Source of the DNA: Pseudosporangium ferrugineum
GTDB taxonomy: Bacteria; Actinomycetota; Actinomycetes; Mycobacteriales; Micromonosporaceae
NCBI RefSeq assembly: GCF_003002065.1
Contig: NZ_PVZG01000018.1
Coordinates: 62,001-126,000 of the forward strand
Length of the DNA: 64,000 nucleotides
Direction of reading: 5' to 3'
In this document: in pieces, positions 42,555 through 51,824 of the stretch
Layout: each line of letters begins with the position of its first letter
How positions within the stretch are numbered: the first letter of the stretch is position 1
Translations under genes and position numbers: made by a program
The notes under the pieces: generated by a model
Seen by the model: the letters and a program-made list of their open reading frames with translations, nothing else
Told to the model about the DNA's origin: nothing
The model's database searches: none

Positions 42555-43226
42555 TCAGGCCGGGCTCATGAAGCCGGCCCGGTAGGCGAAGGAGACGAGC
42601 TGGGCGCGATCGCGCAGGCCCAGCTTGCCGCGCAGCCGGTAGATGTGCGTACGGACGGTCGTCACCCCGATGAACAGCCGGCCGGCGATCTCCTCCGGCT
42701 GGAGCCCTCCGGCGAGCAGCAGCAGAACCTCCCGTTCGCGCGGCGTCAGCGACTCGGCCTCGCGGTGCAGCGCCGGCTCCGGCCGGACGTCGCGGCTGCG
42801 GAACCAGTTCACCAGCCGCTGCGCCACGGCCGGCGCCAGCATCGCCTCGCCGTTGGCCACCGCGCGGATCGCCGCCGCCAGCTCCACCCGGCCGGCGTCG
42901 CGCACCAGGAAGCCGCTGGCCCCGGCGTGCAGCACGTCCGCCACCGACTCCTCGGTGTCGCCGGCCGCGTAGACGACGACCCGGGGCGCGGGCGCGGCGT
43001 CCTGCTCGGCGAGCCGGCGGACGAGCTCGAGGCCGCTGAGGCTGAGCAATTCCAGGCCCGTCACCACCACGTCGAGGCTGTGCGTACGCGCGAGCATGAC
43101 GGCGTGCAGCCCGCTGTCGGTGGTGTCCACTACCTCTATGTCCGGCTCCGGGGCGAGCAGGGCCCGCAAGCCGGTCCGTACGACCTCGTATTTGTCGCAG
43201 ATCAGTACACGCACCACCATCGTCAC
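42555..43226 (-). CDS. LuxR/NarL-family regulator with degenerate receiver
   Basis: 223 residues from ATG 43226. The C-terminal LuxR HTH is canonical (LTPREREVLLLLAGGLQPEEIAGRLFIGVTTVRTHIYRLRGKLG). The N-terminal half is a NarL-like receiver fold, but the phosphorylation pocket is lost: the acidic pair reads ICDKYE, the phosphoacceptor position reads VVVTGLEL with Gly instead of Asp, and the conserved Lys is Arg (FLVRDAG). It is therefore an orphan, probably phosphorylation-independent regulator. No kinase gene is adjacent. It is encoded on the opposite strand to its neighbours, between the radical SAM and ArgG-like genes. Confidence 0.85.
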   Translation of the reverse strand: MTMVVRVLICDKYEVVRTGLRALLAPEPDIEVVDTTDSGLHAVMLARTHSLDVVVTGLELLSLSGLELVRRLAEQDAAPAPRVVVYAAGDTEESVADVLHAGASGFLVRDAGRVELAAAIRAVANGEAMLAPAVAQRLVNWFRSRDVRPEPALHREAESLTPREREVLLLLAGGLQPEEIAGRLFIGVTTVRTHIYRLRGKLGLRDRAQLVSFAYRAGFMSPA

Positions 43227-43446
43227 CGGTCTCCAAACCGTAGCGGGGTGAAGGGCTGGGATCAGCCTCGGTGACCGGGATGAACGTCCACTGGAGAACG
43301 ACTGTACCGGCGTACCGGGGCTCGTCGCGGCGGTTACCCGGGCTCGCCCGGTGGCGTACCGCCGGCTCGACGCGGGCCGGACGCCGCGGGCCCGGCGGCG
43401 GCGAAGAATCGGCGCGACACGTCGTCTTCACAGGTGGGAGTGCGTC

Positions 43447-44625
43447 ATGAAACTGGCCGAGCTGCGGCATCGCCGGGTCGGTGTGCTGATGTCCGGGGGA
43501 CTGTCCTGCACGGCGGTCGGGGTGTGGCTCGCGGAGCAGGGCGTGGACGTCGTGCCGTTCGTGGCCGACCTCGGGCAGCGGGTGCCGTTCCCGCCCGCGG
43601 AGCTGGCCCGGGTGCTCGGCCGCAGCGGGCCGGCCGCCCGCGTGGTCGACCTGCGCGCCGAGACCGCCGAGCTGGCCGTGAACCTGGCCCGGTGGCAGGC
43701 CACCCACGACGGCGGCTACTGGAACACCACCAGCGGCTCCCGGCACACCCTGGTCACCGGGCTGGCCCAGCCGCTGCGCGACGCCGGCTGCACGGTGCTG
43801 GTGCACGGGTGCGTGGGCGGCGGCAACGACGAGGGCCGCTTCCACCGGTACGCCGCCGCGCACGCCCCCGACCTCACCGTCTTCTCGCCGTGGCGGCACG
43901 AGTGGCTGCGCGAGCAGTTCCCCGGTCGCCGGGAGATGGCCGGCTACCTGCGGCAACGTGGCCTGCCGGCGATCTTCGGCGACTACGTCGACTATTCGGT
44001 GGACGGCACCCTGGCCGGCTTCTCCCACGACGGCGGCGAGCTGGAGGAGCTCGACACCCCGGTGTCCACGGTGACGCCGCTGATGAGCACCTGGCCGAGC
44101 GCGGCACGGGAACCGGGCGAGAGCGTGCGCATCCGGTTCGAGGCCGGCCGGCCGGTGGCGCTCGACGACGTGCCGTTGTCCGCCCTGGCCGTCCTGACCC
44201 GCCTCAACCAGCTCGGCGGCCGCAACGGTGTCGCCCTGCGCAGCGTGGTGGAGAACCGGGTCAACGGCACCAAGTGCCGCGGCGTGTACGAGGCGCCCGG
44301 CCTGGAGATCCTCGGTGCCGCCGTGGCCGGCCTGTATCAGGTGATGCTCGACAAGGCGGCGGTCGACCTGATGGGCACGCTGTCGCGGCGGCTCGGGCGG
44401 GCCGCGTACGAGGGCCGGCTGGACGACCCGGCGGCGCGGGCCGCGATCCTGGGCGCCGACCTGCTGGCCGAGCCCGCCACCGGGGAGGTGAAGGTGGACC
44501 TCTACCGGGGCACGATCGCCCTCGCCCGGGTGCGGGCCGGCGTGACGCCGCCCGGGGTACGCCGCCAGACCCGGTTCGCCGCCGGCGGCCACCACTGGTC
44601 CACCGAGGAACCGGCGCTGGTCTGA
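43447..44625 (+). CDS. Argininosuccinate-synthase-like enzyme, divergent active site
   Basis: 392 residues from ATG 43447. ArgG features are clear: N-type ATP-pyrophosphatase loop VLMSGGLSCTAV, VHGCVGGGNDEGRF, VFSPWR, DYVDYSVDGTLAGFSHDGGELE, and VVENRVNGTKCRGVYEAPG. Key positions differ from canonical ArgG: SGGLD is SGGLS, and the HGATGKGND loop has Val and Gly where Thr and Lys are usual. ArgG couples citrulline with aspartate; the changes suggest another ureido or carboxylate substrate. No argininosuccinate lyase is in the window. It abuts the NRPS genes with a shared terminator, so a role in making a guanidino-type residue is possible. Confidence 0.8.
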   Translation: MKLAELRHRRVGVLMSGGLSCTAVGVWLAEQGVDVVPFVADLGQRVPFPPAELARVLGRSGPAARVVDLRAETAELAVNLARWQATHDGGYWNTTSGSRHTLVTGLAQPLRDAGCTVLVHGCVGGGNDEGRFHRYAAAHAPDLTVFSPWRHEWLREQFPGRREMAGYLRQRGLPAIFGDYVDYSVDGTLAGFSHDGGELEELDTPVSTVTPLMSTWPSAAREPGESVRIRFEAGRPVALDDVPLSALAVLTRLNQLGGRNGVALRSVVENRVNGTKCRGVYEAPGLEILGAAVAGLYQVMLDKAAVDLMGTLSRRLGRAAYEGRLDDPAARAAILGADLLAEPATGEVKVDLYRGTIALARVRAGVTPPGVRRQTRFAAGGHHWSTEEPALV

Positions 44626-44635
44626 GCGCACGGGA

Positions 44636-44666
44636 AAGCCCGGCGGCCCCTGAGGCCGCCGGGCTT
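44636..44666. terminator. Bidirectional terminator between ArgG-like and NRPS3 genes
   Basis: AAGCCCGGCGGCC (44636-44648), loop CCTGA, GGCCGCCGGGCTT (44654-44666): a 13-bp perfect stem bounded by AA and TT, between two convergent stop codons at 44625 and 44674. Confidence 0.8.
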
Positions 44667-44673
44667 CGTCGTG

Positions 44674-47600
44674 TCAGCGGGCGGCGAGCCGGGTGGCCAG
44701 CTCGGCGGCGAGCACGGGCAGATGCGGCGGCCGCAGCATCGTGTAGTGGGTGCCGGGCACCGTCCCGTACGCCAGGCCGGGCAGGCCCCACGCGGACCAG
44801 CCGGCGAGCCGTTCGGCGCGTACCCCGGCCGGCCCCAGCAGCGTGACGGCGCCGCCGTACGGTTCCGGCCGGTAGGCCGCCATGGCCTCGGCGATCGCCG
44901 CGAAGACCCGCAGCCGGTCGGTCAGCTCGGCGCGCAGGGCGGCCGGGACGAGGCCGACCTCCTCCAGCGCGGCGAGCGCCGTGGCGGTCCGCTCGTCCTC
45001 CGGCAGCGCCGCCAGGGCGTCCGCGTCGAGGACGGGAGGCGGGGTGCCGGCCTGCGCGGCGAGGTCCGCCGCGAAGTGGGCGAGCAGCGCGGCGTGCCCG
45101 GGGGCGGGTCCGGGACGCGGCGGCACGGTGTCCAGCATGGTCAGCGACGCGGTGTCCGGCCCGAGCAGGCGGGCGATCTCCAGCGCGATCAGGCCGCCCG
45201 CGGACCAGCCCAGCAGGTGGACCGGCCCGTCCGGGCGTACGGCGCGGATGGTGGTGGCGTACCGGGCGGCCAGGTCCTCGATGCGGTGCGGCTGCTCCTC
45301 GCCGTGCAGACCCGGCGCCTCCAGGCCCCAGACCGGGCGCTCCGGGTCGAGCAGCGCGGTCAGCGGGGTGTACGGCCCGGCCGAGCCGCCGATCGCGTGG
45401 ACGCAGAACAGCGGCGTGAGCGTGCCGGACCCGCGCAGCGGTACCAGCGCCTCCCCGGCCGTACGCGCGGGAGCCGCACCGTCCACGACCGCGGCCAGCT
45501 CCCGCAGCGTCGGGTTCGCATAGAGGGTGCGCACGCCGAGCCGGACCCCCAGCGTGTCCCGGATCCGGGCGATGACCTGCAACGCCTGGAGCGAGTTGCC
45601 GCCGAGCGCGAAGAAGTTGTCGTCCGCCCCGGCGGCGGTGACCTCCGGCAGCACGGCGGCCCACGCGGCGGCGATGGTCCGCTCGGTGCCGGTCCTCGGG
45701 GGTGCCGTCGCGTCCCGCCCCGGCGGGGCCGGCCGCGGCAGCGCCGGCACGTCGATCTTCCCGTTGGGGTTGACCGGGAACGCGTCCATGGTGATCAGGA
45801 CCGCCGGGATGAGGTGGGTGGGGAGGCGTTCGAGGAGCCAGGTGCGGAGGTGGTGGTCGGTGGTGGGTTGGGTGGTGACGGTGTAGGCGATGAGTTGGTG
45901 TTGGTGGGTGGTGACGTGGGTTTGGCGGATGTGGGGGTGGTCGTTGAGGGCTTGTTCGATTTCGGCGGGTTCGATGCGGATGCCGCGGATTTTGATTTGG
46001 CGGTCGGTGCGGCCGAGGAATTCGAGGGTGCCGTGGGTGGTCCAGCGGGCGAGGTCGCCGGTGCGGTACATGCGGGTGCCGGGGGTGGGGTGGTGGGGGT
46101 CGGGGATGAAGCGGTCGGCGGTGAGGTGTGGTTTGTTGAGGTAGCCGCGGGCGAGTCCGGTGCCGGTGATGTGGAGTTCGCCGGGGATGCCGGGTGGTTG
46201 TGGTTGGAGGTTGGTGTCGAGGATGTAGGCGCGGTGGTTGGCCATCGCCCGGCCGATCGGCACCGGCCCGGGTCCGGGCGTGCAGAGGTGGTCGGTGCAG
46301 AGCACGGTCACCTCGGTCGGGCCGTAGCCGTTGTGGAACTCGCGGCCGGGCCCGCTCCACCGGCTGACCAGCTCGGCGGGGCACGCCTCGCCGGCGGCCA
46401 GCAGCAGCCGCAGGTCCGGCAGGTCGGCGGTGTGGTCGAGGCGGCCGAGGACGGCGGGCGGGATCGGCGCGACGGTGATCCGCTCCCGGCGCAGCAGGCC
46501 GGTGAGAGCGTCCGGGTCGAGCAGCACCTCGCGGGCGGCGCACACGACGGTGGCGCCGGCGGCGAGGGTGGCGAAGACGTCGAAGATGCTGACGTCGAAG
46601 CACGGGTTGGCGAACTGCAGGACCCGGTCGCCCGGGCGCAGGGAGTAGAGGGCGGCCGCGGACGAGGCGAACTCGGCGGCGGCCCGGTGCGGGATCTGGA
46701 CGCCCTTGGGGTGCCCGGTGGACCCGGAGGTGTACATGACGTAGGCCAGGTTGTCCGGGCGGGTCGTCACGTCCGGCGGGTCCGCGTCCGGCAGGTCGAG
46801 CTCGTCGAGGCAGAGCGCGGTCACCCCGGCGGGCAGCCCGGCCGCGGCGGCGCGGGTGGTGAGGACGAGACGTACGCCGGCGTCGGCGCACTGCCACGCC
46901 CAGCGCTGTCGCGGGTGGGACACGTCCAGCGGCATCCACGCCCCGCCGGCCCGGAGCACGCCGAGCTGCGCGACGAGCAGGTCGGCGCCGCGGTCCAGCA
47001 GCACCCCGACGATGGTCTCGGCGATGACGTCCGCGGTGTCCCGCAGCAGGCGGGCGAGCCCGGCGGCGCGCGCGGTCAGTTGCCCGTAGGTGAGGGTGGG
47101 GCCGCCGGCAACCACCACGGCCGGGTCGGCGTCGCCGCCCCCGCAGGCACCGAGCAGCGCGTCGGCGGGAGCGGTGGCGGCCGGCGGGTTCCAGTCGTGC
47201 AGCAGCGTCGCGGCCTCGTCCGGGGAGACCAGTTCCAGGCCGGACAACCGTACGCCGGGCTGCGCCACGCCCCGGGTCAGGAACCGGAACGTGCGCTCCA
47301 CCAGCCCGCGCACGAAGTCCTCGTCGAACAGCTCGGTGGCGTACTCGACGGAGGCGCGCAGGCCGCCGTCCGCGGACTCGGTGACGCTGATGCCGAGGTC
47401 GAACCGGGACGCGCTGGTGCTGCCCGCCAGCGCCTCGGTCCGCAGCCCGCCGAGGCGGAACCCGTCCGTGCCGCCCGGCTGGTAGGCGAGGCTGACCTGG
47501 AACAGCGGGTTGCGGGCCGGGTCGCGTTCGGGCTTCAGCGCGTCCACCACGGCCGCGAACGGCACGTCCTGGTGCTCGATCGCCTCCAGGACGGTCTCGT

Positions 47601-48600
47601 TGCCGCGCCGGACGATCTCGGCGAACGTGGGGTCGCCGCCGAGGCCGGTGCGCAGCACCACCGTGCTGGCGAAGTAGCCGACGAGCGGCTCGAGCTCGGC
47701 CCGGGTCCGCCCGCCGAAGACCGAGCCGATGGCCAGGTCCTCCTGCCCGGTGCAGCGCGCGAGCACCGCCGCGAAGGCGGCGTAGAGGACGGCCAGGAAC
47801 GACACGCGTTCGGTGCGGGCGAACTCGGCGACGTCGCGGGCGTCGCCGGGCGGCAGCTCCGCGGTGAGGCTCGCGCCCTGCCAGGTCCGTACGGCCGGCC
47901 GCGGCCGGGTCGTGGGCAGGGCCAGCTCGGTCAGCCCGGCGAGCCGCCGCTGCCAGTAGCCGAGCTGCCCGGCGAGCACGCCGCCGCGCTGCCACGCGGC
48001 GACGTCGGCCGGCTGGACCGCGGGCGGGGGCGCCGGATCGTCGCCGCCCGCGCGGTAGAACCGGTCGAGTTCGCGGGTGAGGATGCCGAAGGACCAGCCG
48101 TCCGCGACGATGTGGTGCGCGGTCAGGGTCAGCACGTGGTCGCCGCCGTCGAGGCGGTGCAGGGCGGCCCGGAACAGCGGCCCCCGTTCCAGGTCGAACG
48201 GCGCGATCCCGGCGCCGGGCGGGCCGTCGGCGAGCGGCAGGGGGAACTCCGCGGGCGCCGGGTCGATGATCTGGTACGGCCGCCCGCCGGCGCTGCCGAA
48301 GCGGGTGCGCAGGGACTCGTGGCGGCGTACCAGGGCGGTGAGGGCGGCTCGCAGCGCCGGTACGTCGAGGGGGCCGTGCAGGCGCCAGGCGTACGACATG
48401 GCGTACACGGTGGAGGCCGGGTCGAGCTGGTGCAGGAACCAGAGCCCCTCCTGCTGGTACGACAGCGGCAGCCGGCCGTCGCGCGGCACGACCGGGATCG
48501 GCGCGGCGGCCGGGCGGGCGCCGGCCGCGCGGCGCAGGCGCAGCTCCACCAGCGCCCGGCGCTTGGCCTCCCGCGCGTCCTGGACCTGGGAATCGGTCAT
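44674..48600 (-). CDS. NRPS module 3: C-A-T-TE (chain-releasing)
   Basis: 1308 residues from ATG 48600, overlapping the NRPS2 stop (ATGA). A short docking-type helix comes first (AKRRALVELRLRR). The C domain (about 40-470) has TAHHIVADGWS. The A domain (about 480-930) has YTSGSTGHPKG, NGYGPTEVT, YRTGDL and NGKID. The T domain Ser is in FFALGGNSLQA near residue 1000. The TE (about 1065-1308) has GWSAGG and the His region GTHYTML. Manual alignment to PheA gives specificity residues DVFPLAGVL plus Lys, which I do not recognise. The TE makes this the last module. The A-domain 3' part is an exact DNA copy of that in NRPS2. Confidence 0.92.
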   Translation of the reverse strand: MTDSQVQDAREAKRRALVELRLRRAAGARPAAAPIPVVPRDGRLPLSYQQEGLWFLHQLDPASTVYAMSYAWRLHGPLDVPALRAALTALVRRHESLRTRFGSAGGRPYQIIDPAPAEFPLPLADGPPGAGIAPFDLERGPLFRAALHRLDGGDHVLTLTAHHIVADGWSFGILTRELDRFYRAGGDDPAPPPAVQPADVAAWQRGGVLAGQLGYWQRRLAGLTELALPTTRPRPAVRTWQGASLTAELPPGDARDVAEFARTERVSFLAVLYAAFAAVLARCTGQEDLAIGSVFGGRTRAELEPLVGYFASTVVLRTGLGGDPTFAEIVRRGNETVLEAIEHQDVPFAAVVDALKPERDPARNPLFQVSLAYQPGGTDGFRLGGLRTEALAGSTSASRFDLGISVTESADGGLRASVEYATELFDEDFVRGLVERTFRFLTRGVAQPGVRLSGLELVSPDEAATLLHDWNPPAATAPADALLGACGGGDADPAVVVAGGPTLTYGQLTARAAGLARLLRDTADVIAETIVGVLLDRGADLLVAQLGVLRAGGAWMPLDVSHPRQRWAWQCADAGVRLVLTTRAAAAGLPAGVTALCLDELDLPDADPPDVTTRPDNLAYVMYTSGSTGHPKGVQIPHRAAAEFASSAAALYSLRPGDRVLQFANPCFDVSIFDVFATLAAGATVVCAAREVLLDPDALTGLLRRERITVAPIPPAVLGRLDHTADLPDLRLLLAAGEACPAELVSRWSGPGREFHNGYGPTEVTVLCTDHLCTPGPGPVPIGRAMANHRAYILDTNLQPQPPGIPGELHITGTGLARGYLNKPHLTADRFIPDPHHPTPGTRMYRTGDLARWTTHGTLEFLGRTDRQIKIRGIRIEPAEIEQALNDHPHIRQTHVTTHQHQLIAYTVTTQPTTDHHLRTWLLERLPTHLIPAVLITMDAFPVNPNGKIDVPALPRPAPPGRDATAPPRTGTERTIAAAWAAVLPEVTAAGADDNFFALGGNSLQALQVIARIRDTLGVRLGVRTLYANPTLRELAAVVDGAAPARTAGEALVPLRGSGTLTPLFCVHAIGGSAGPYTPLTALLDPERPVWGLEAPGLHGEEQPHRIEDLAARYATTIRAVRPDGPVHLLGWSAGGLIALEIARLLGPDTASLTMLDTVPPRPGPAPGHAALLAHFAADLAAQAGTPPPVLDADALAALPEDERTATALAALEEVGLVPAALRAELTDRLRVFAAIAEAMAAYRPEPYGGAVTLLGPAGVRAERLAGWSAWGLPGLAYGTVPGTHYTMLRPPHLPVLAAELATRLAAR
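45812..46254 (-). repeat. 443-bp exact repeat, copy 1 (A-domain C-terminal part, NRPS3)
   Basis: By direct reading this is identical, base for base, to 49018-49460 and in the same orientation. It encodes A-domain motifs about A6 to A9/A10 (from MANHRAYILDTN to LERLPTHL). The coding strand uses CAA for Gln and other less GC-rich codons (about 60% G+C in a sampled 60-base line against about 72% nearby), unlike the flanking NRPS sequence. Confidence 0.93.
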
Positions 48601-51600
48601 CTGTCCTCTCCTAGGGTCTCCGCGGCCAGCAGCCGGTCCAGCTCCTCCTCGGACAGTCCGGCGAGTTCCGTCTCGATCCGGCTCCGGGCGTCGTCCACCT
48701 CCGCCGCGAGGGCGCGCAGATCGGCGGCGTAGAGCGTGCGCAGGTCGACGTGGGCGCCGAGGGCGTCGCGGAGGCGGGACACGACCTGCACGGCCTGCAG
48801 CGAGTTGCCGCCCAGGGTGAAGAAGGTGTCGTCGCGCGCGGCCGGCGCGGCGCCGGGCAGCAGGTCGGCCCAGATGCGGGCGACGGCCCGCTCGGTGTCG
48901 GTGCCCGGCGGTTCGGCCGGCGTCGCGCGGGTGGTCCCGGCCGGCGGCAGCGCGCGTACGTCGATCTTGCCGTTCGCGGTGACCGGCAGCGCGTCCAGCG
49001 TGACGATCACGGGCACCAGGTGGGTGGGGAGGCGTTCGAGGAGCCAGGTGCGGAGGTGGTGGTCGGTGGTGGGTTGGGTGGTGACGGTGTAGGCGATGAG
49101 TTGGTGTTGGTGGGTGGTGACGTGGGTTTGGCGGATGTGGGGGTGGTCGTTGAGGGCTTGTTCGATTTCGGCGGGTTCGATGCGGATGCCGCGGATTTTG
49201 ATTTGGCGGTCGGTGCGGCCGAGGAATTCGAGGGTGCCGTGGGTGGTCCAGCGGGCGAGGTCGCCGGTGCGGTACATGCGGGTGCCGGGGGTGGGGTGGT
49301 GGGGGTCGGGGATGAAGCGGTCGGCGGTGAGGTGTGGTTTGTTGAGGTAGCCGCGGGCGAGTCCGGTGCCGGTGATGTGGAGTTCGCCGGGGATGCCGGG
49401 TGGTTGTGGTTGGAGGTTGGTGTCGAGGATGTAGGCGCGGTGGTTGGCCATCGCCCGGCCCAGCGCCACGGTGGCCGACCCCGGCCGGTGCCGGTGGTCG
49501 AGACAGTCCACAGTGGTTTCGGTGGGCCCGTAGCTGTTGTGGAACTCGCGTCCCGGCCGGCACCAGCGGTCGGCGAGCGCCGCCGGGTACGCCTCCCCGC
49601 CCACGATCAGCATCCGCAGGTCCGGCAGGTCGGCGGTGTGGTCGAGGCGAGCCAGGACGGCGGGCGGCAGGTGCGCGACGGTCACCCGTTCCTCGCGCAG
49701 CAGCCCGGTGAGAGCGTCGGGGTCGAGCAGCACCTCCCGGGGCGCGCCGACCATGGTGGCCCCGGCGGCGAGGGTGGCGAAGACGTCGAAGACGCTGACG
49801 TCGAAGCACGGGTTGGCGAACTGCAATACCCGGTCGCCGGGCACCATCCGGAACAGCTCGCGCGAGGACGCCACGAAGTCGGCGGCGCCGCGGTGCGGCA
49901 CGAGCACGCCCTTGGGCCGGCCGGTGGAGCCGGACGTGTACATGACGTACGCCAGGTGGTCCGGCCGGGTGGCGACGACCGGCCGGGTGGCCGCCGGCAG
50001 GTCGAGCTCGTCGAGGCAGAGGGCGGTGACGCCGGCGGGCAGCCCGGCCGCGGCGGCCCGGGTCGTGAGCACCACGCGTACGCCGGCGTCGGCGCACTGC
50101 CATTCCCAGCGCCGGGGCGGGTGCGAGACGTCCAGCGGCATCCACGCCCCGCCGGCCCAGAGCACGCCGAGCTGGGCCACGGGCAGGTCGGCGCCGCGGT
50201 CGAGCAGGACGCCGACCACGGTGTCCGCGGTGACGCCGTACGAGTCGCGCAGCAGCCGGGCCAGCGCGGCGGCCCGCCCGGACAGCCTGCGGTAGGTGAC
50301 GGTCCGGCCCTCGAACACCAGCGCCGGATCGCCCGGCCGGCCGCCGCACGTGCCGAGCATCGCGGGCTCCGGAGCGGGCCCGGGCGCGGGGTTCCAGTCC
50401 TCGAGCATCCGCTCCGCCTCGGCCGGCGTCACCAGGGTCAGCGCGGTGATGCGGACGTCCGGGTCGGCGAGGCCCTGGGCGAGCACCAGGCCGATCCGTT
50501 CGGCGAGCAGGCGTACGGTCCCGGCGTCGAACAGCTCGGTGGAGTGCTCGATCGAGATGCTCAGCGAGCCGTCGTCGCCCTCGACCGCGGCGATGGACAG
50601 GTCGAAGCGGGCGTGCGTGGTGGCGTACGGGACCGGTTCCACCCGCAGGCCGGCCAGGTCCAGGCCCGGCCGGCCCGCGGACTGGAGGGAGAAACTCACC
50701 TGGAACAGCGGATTCCGGCCGGGATCCCGCTCCGGCCGGACCGCGTCGACGACGAGGGTGAAGGGCACGTGGTGGGCCATCGCGTCGCGCAGCGTCGCCC
50801 CGCTGCGGGCCACCAGCCGGCGGAAGGTCGGGTTCCCGGCGGTGCTCACCCGCAGCACGGCCGGGTCGGCGAAGTAGCCGATGAGCGGTTCCATCTCCGC
50901 GCGGCTGCGCCCGCCCAGCACGGAGCCGAGCACGATGTCGTCCTGCCGGGCGTACCGGGACAGGGTTGCCGTCAGCGCGGCCAGCAGGACCTCGAAGAGC
51001 GAGGCGCGCTCGGTCCGGGCCAGCTCGCGGGCGGCCGGGCCGAGACCGTCCGGCAGGCGTACGGTGACCGTCGCCCCCGCCCCGGTGCGCTCCGCCGGGC
51101 GCGGCCGGTCCGGCAGCAGGTCCAGTGTGGACGCCCCGGCGAGGTGTTCGCGCCAGTGCTGCAGCCGGGAGCCGATCGGCTGGCTGCGCTGCCACGCCGC
51201 CACGTCGGCGGGTTGCACGACGAGCCGCGGCAGGGCGGGCGGTGCGGACGCCCGGTACAGCCGGGACAGCTCGGTGACGAGCACCTCCAGCGACAATCCG
51301 TCGGCGACGATGTGGTGCACGGTGACCGCGAGGACGTGGTCCTGCTCGCCGAGGCGCAGCACGAGCGCCCGGAAGACCGGCCCGGCGGTCAGGTCGAACG
51401 CTCGGACCGCCTCGGCGCCGAGCGCCGCGGCCAGCTCCCGCTCGTCCGCCACCGGCACCACCGGCAGCTCCGGCTCGGCAGGCGGCGGATCGATGATCTG
51501 GTACGGCCGCCCGCCGTCACCGCCGAACCGGGTCCGCAGCGCCTCGTGCCGCCCGATCACCGTGCCCAGCGCCGCCCGCAGCGCCGCCAGGTCCAGCGGT

Positions 51601-51797
51601 CCGCGCAGGCGCCAGGCGGCGGGGATGTGGTAGACCTCCTGTCCCGCGCCGAGCTGGTGCAGGAACCACAGCCCCTCCTGCTGGTGCGACAGCCGCAGCG
51701 GGCCGCCCCGGGGCACCGGCGGGATCGCCCTGCCCCGCCGCAGCCGCTGCTCCAGCAGTGCCCGCTTCACCGGGGACAGCTCACCGGTCTCCGACAT
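48597..51797 (-). CDS. NRPS module 2: C-A-T
   Basis: 1066 residues from ATG 51797. The N-terminal docking helix is LSPVKRALLEQRLRRG. The C domain (about 30-460) has VHHIVADGLS. The A domain (about 470-940) has YTSGSTGRPKG, NSYGPTETT, YRTGDL and NGKID. The T domain is FFTLGGNSLQA near residue 999. The C-terminal LSEEELDRLLAAE is a short docking motif toward NRPS3. Manual alignment to PheA gives specificity residues DVFHIGSVD plus Lys; this resembles no standard code I can name with confidence (it has some Ser-like and Hpg-like positions). It adds the second residue of the chain. It contains one copy of the 443-bp repeat. Confidence 0.92.
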   Translation of the reverse strand: MSETGELSPVKRALLEQRLRRGRAIPPVPRGGPLRLSHQQEGLWFLHQLGAGQEVYHIPAAWRLRGPLDLAALRAALGTVIGRHEALRTRFGGDGGRPYQIIDPPPAEPELPVVPVADERELAAALGAEAVRAFDLTAGPVFRALVLRLGEQDHVLAVTVHHIVADGLSLEVLVTELSRLYRASAPPALPRLVVQPADVAAWQRSQPIGSRLQHWREHLAGASTLDLLPDRPRPAERTGAGATVTVRLPDGLGPAARELARTERASLFEVLLAALTATLSRYARQDDIVLGSVLGGRSRAEMEPLIGYFADPAVLRVSTAGNPTFRRLVARSGATLRDAMAHHVPFTLVVDAVRPERDPGRNPLFQVSFSLQSAGRPGLDLAGLRVEPVPYATTHARFDLSIAAVEGDDGSLSISIEHSTELFDAGTVRLLAERIGLVLAQGLADPDVRITALTLVTPAEAERMLEDWNPAPGPAPEPAMLGTCGGRPGDPALVFEGRTVTYRRLSGRAAALARLLRDSYGVTADTVVGVLLDRGADLPVAQLGVLWAGGAWMPLDVSHPPRRWEWQCADAGVRVVLTTRAAAAGLPAGVTALCLDELDLPAATRPVVATRPDHLAYVMYTSGSTGRPKGVLVPHRGAADFVASSRELFRMVPGDRVLQFANPCFDVSVFDVFATLAAGATMVGAPREVLLDPDALTGLLREERVTVAHLPPAVLARLDHTADLPDLRMLIVGGEAYPAALADRWCRPGREFHNSYGPTETTVDCLDHRHRPGSATVALGRAMANHRAYILDTNLQPQPPGIPGELHITGTGLARGYLNKPHLTADRFIPDPHHPTPGTRMYRTGDLARWTTHGTLEFLGRTDRQIKIRGIRIEPAEIEQALNDHPHIRQTHVTTHQHQLIAYTVTTQPTTDHHLRTWLLERLPTHLVPVIVTLDALPVTANGKIDVRALPPAGTTRATPAEPPGTDTERAVARIWADLLPGAAPAARDDTFFTLGGNSLQAVQVVSRLRDALGAHVDLRTLYAADLRALAAEVDDARSRIETELAGLSEEELDRLLAAETLGEDR
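49018..49460 (-). repeat. 443-bp exact repeat, copy 2 (A-domain C-terminal part, NRPS2)
   Basis: Identical to 45812-46254 (offset 3206). Identity begins inside the codons for LPTHL and stops abruptly after MANHRA and a further GCCCGGCC, with clearly different sequence on both sides, as expected after gene conversion or a recent shared insertion. Confidence 0.93.
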
Positions 51798-51824
51798 CGC
51801 TTCCTCCCGCTCGATACGTCCGCG

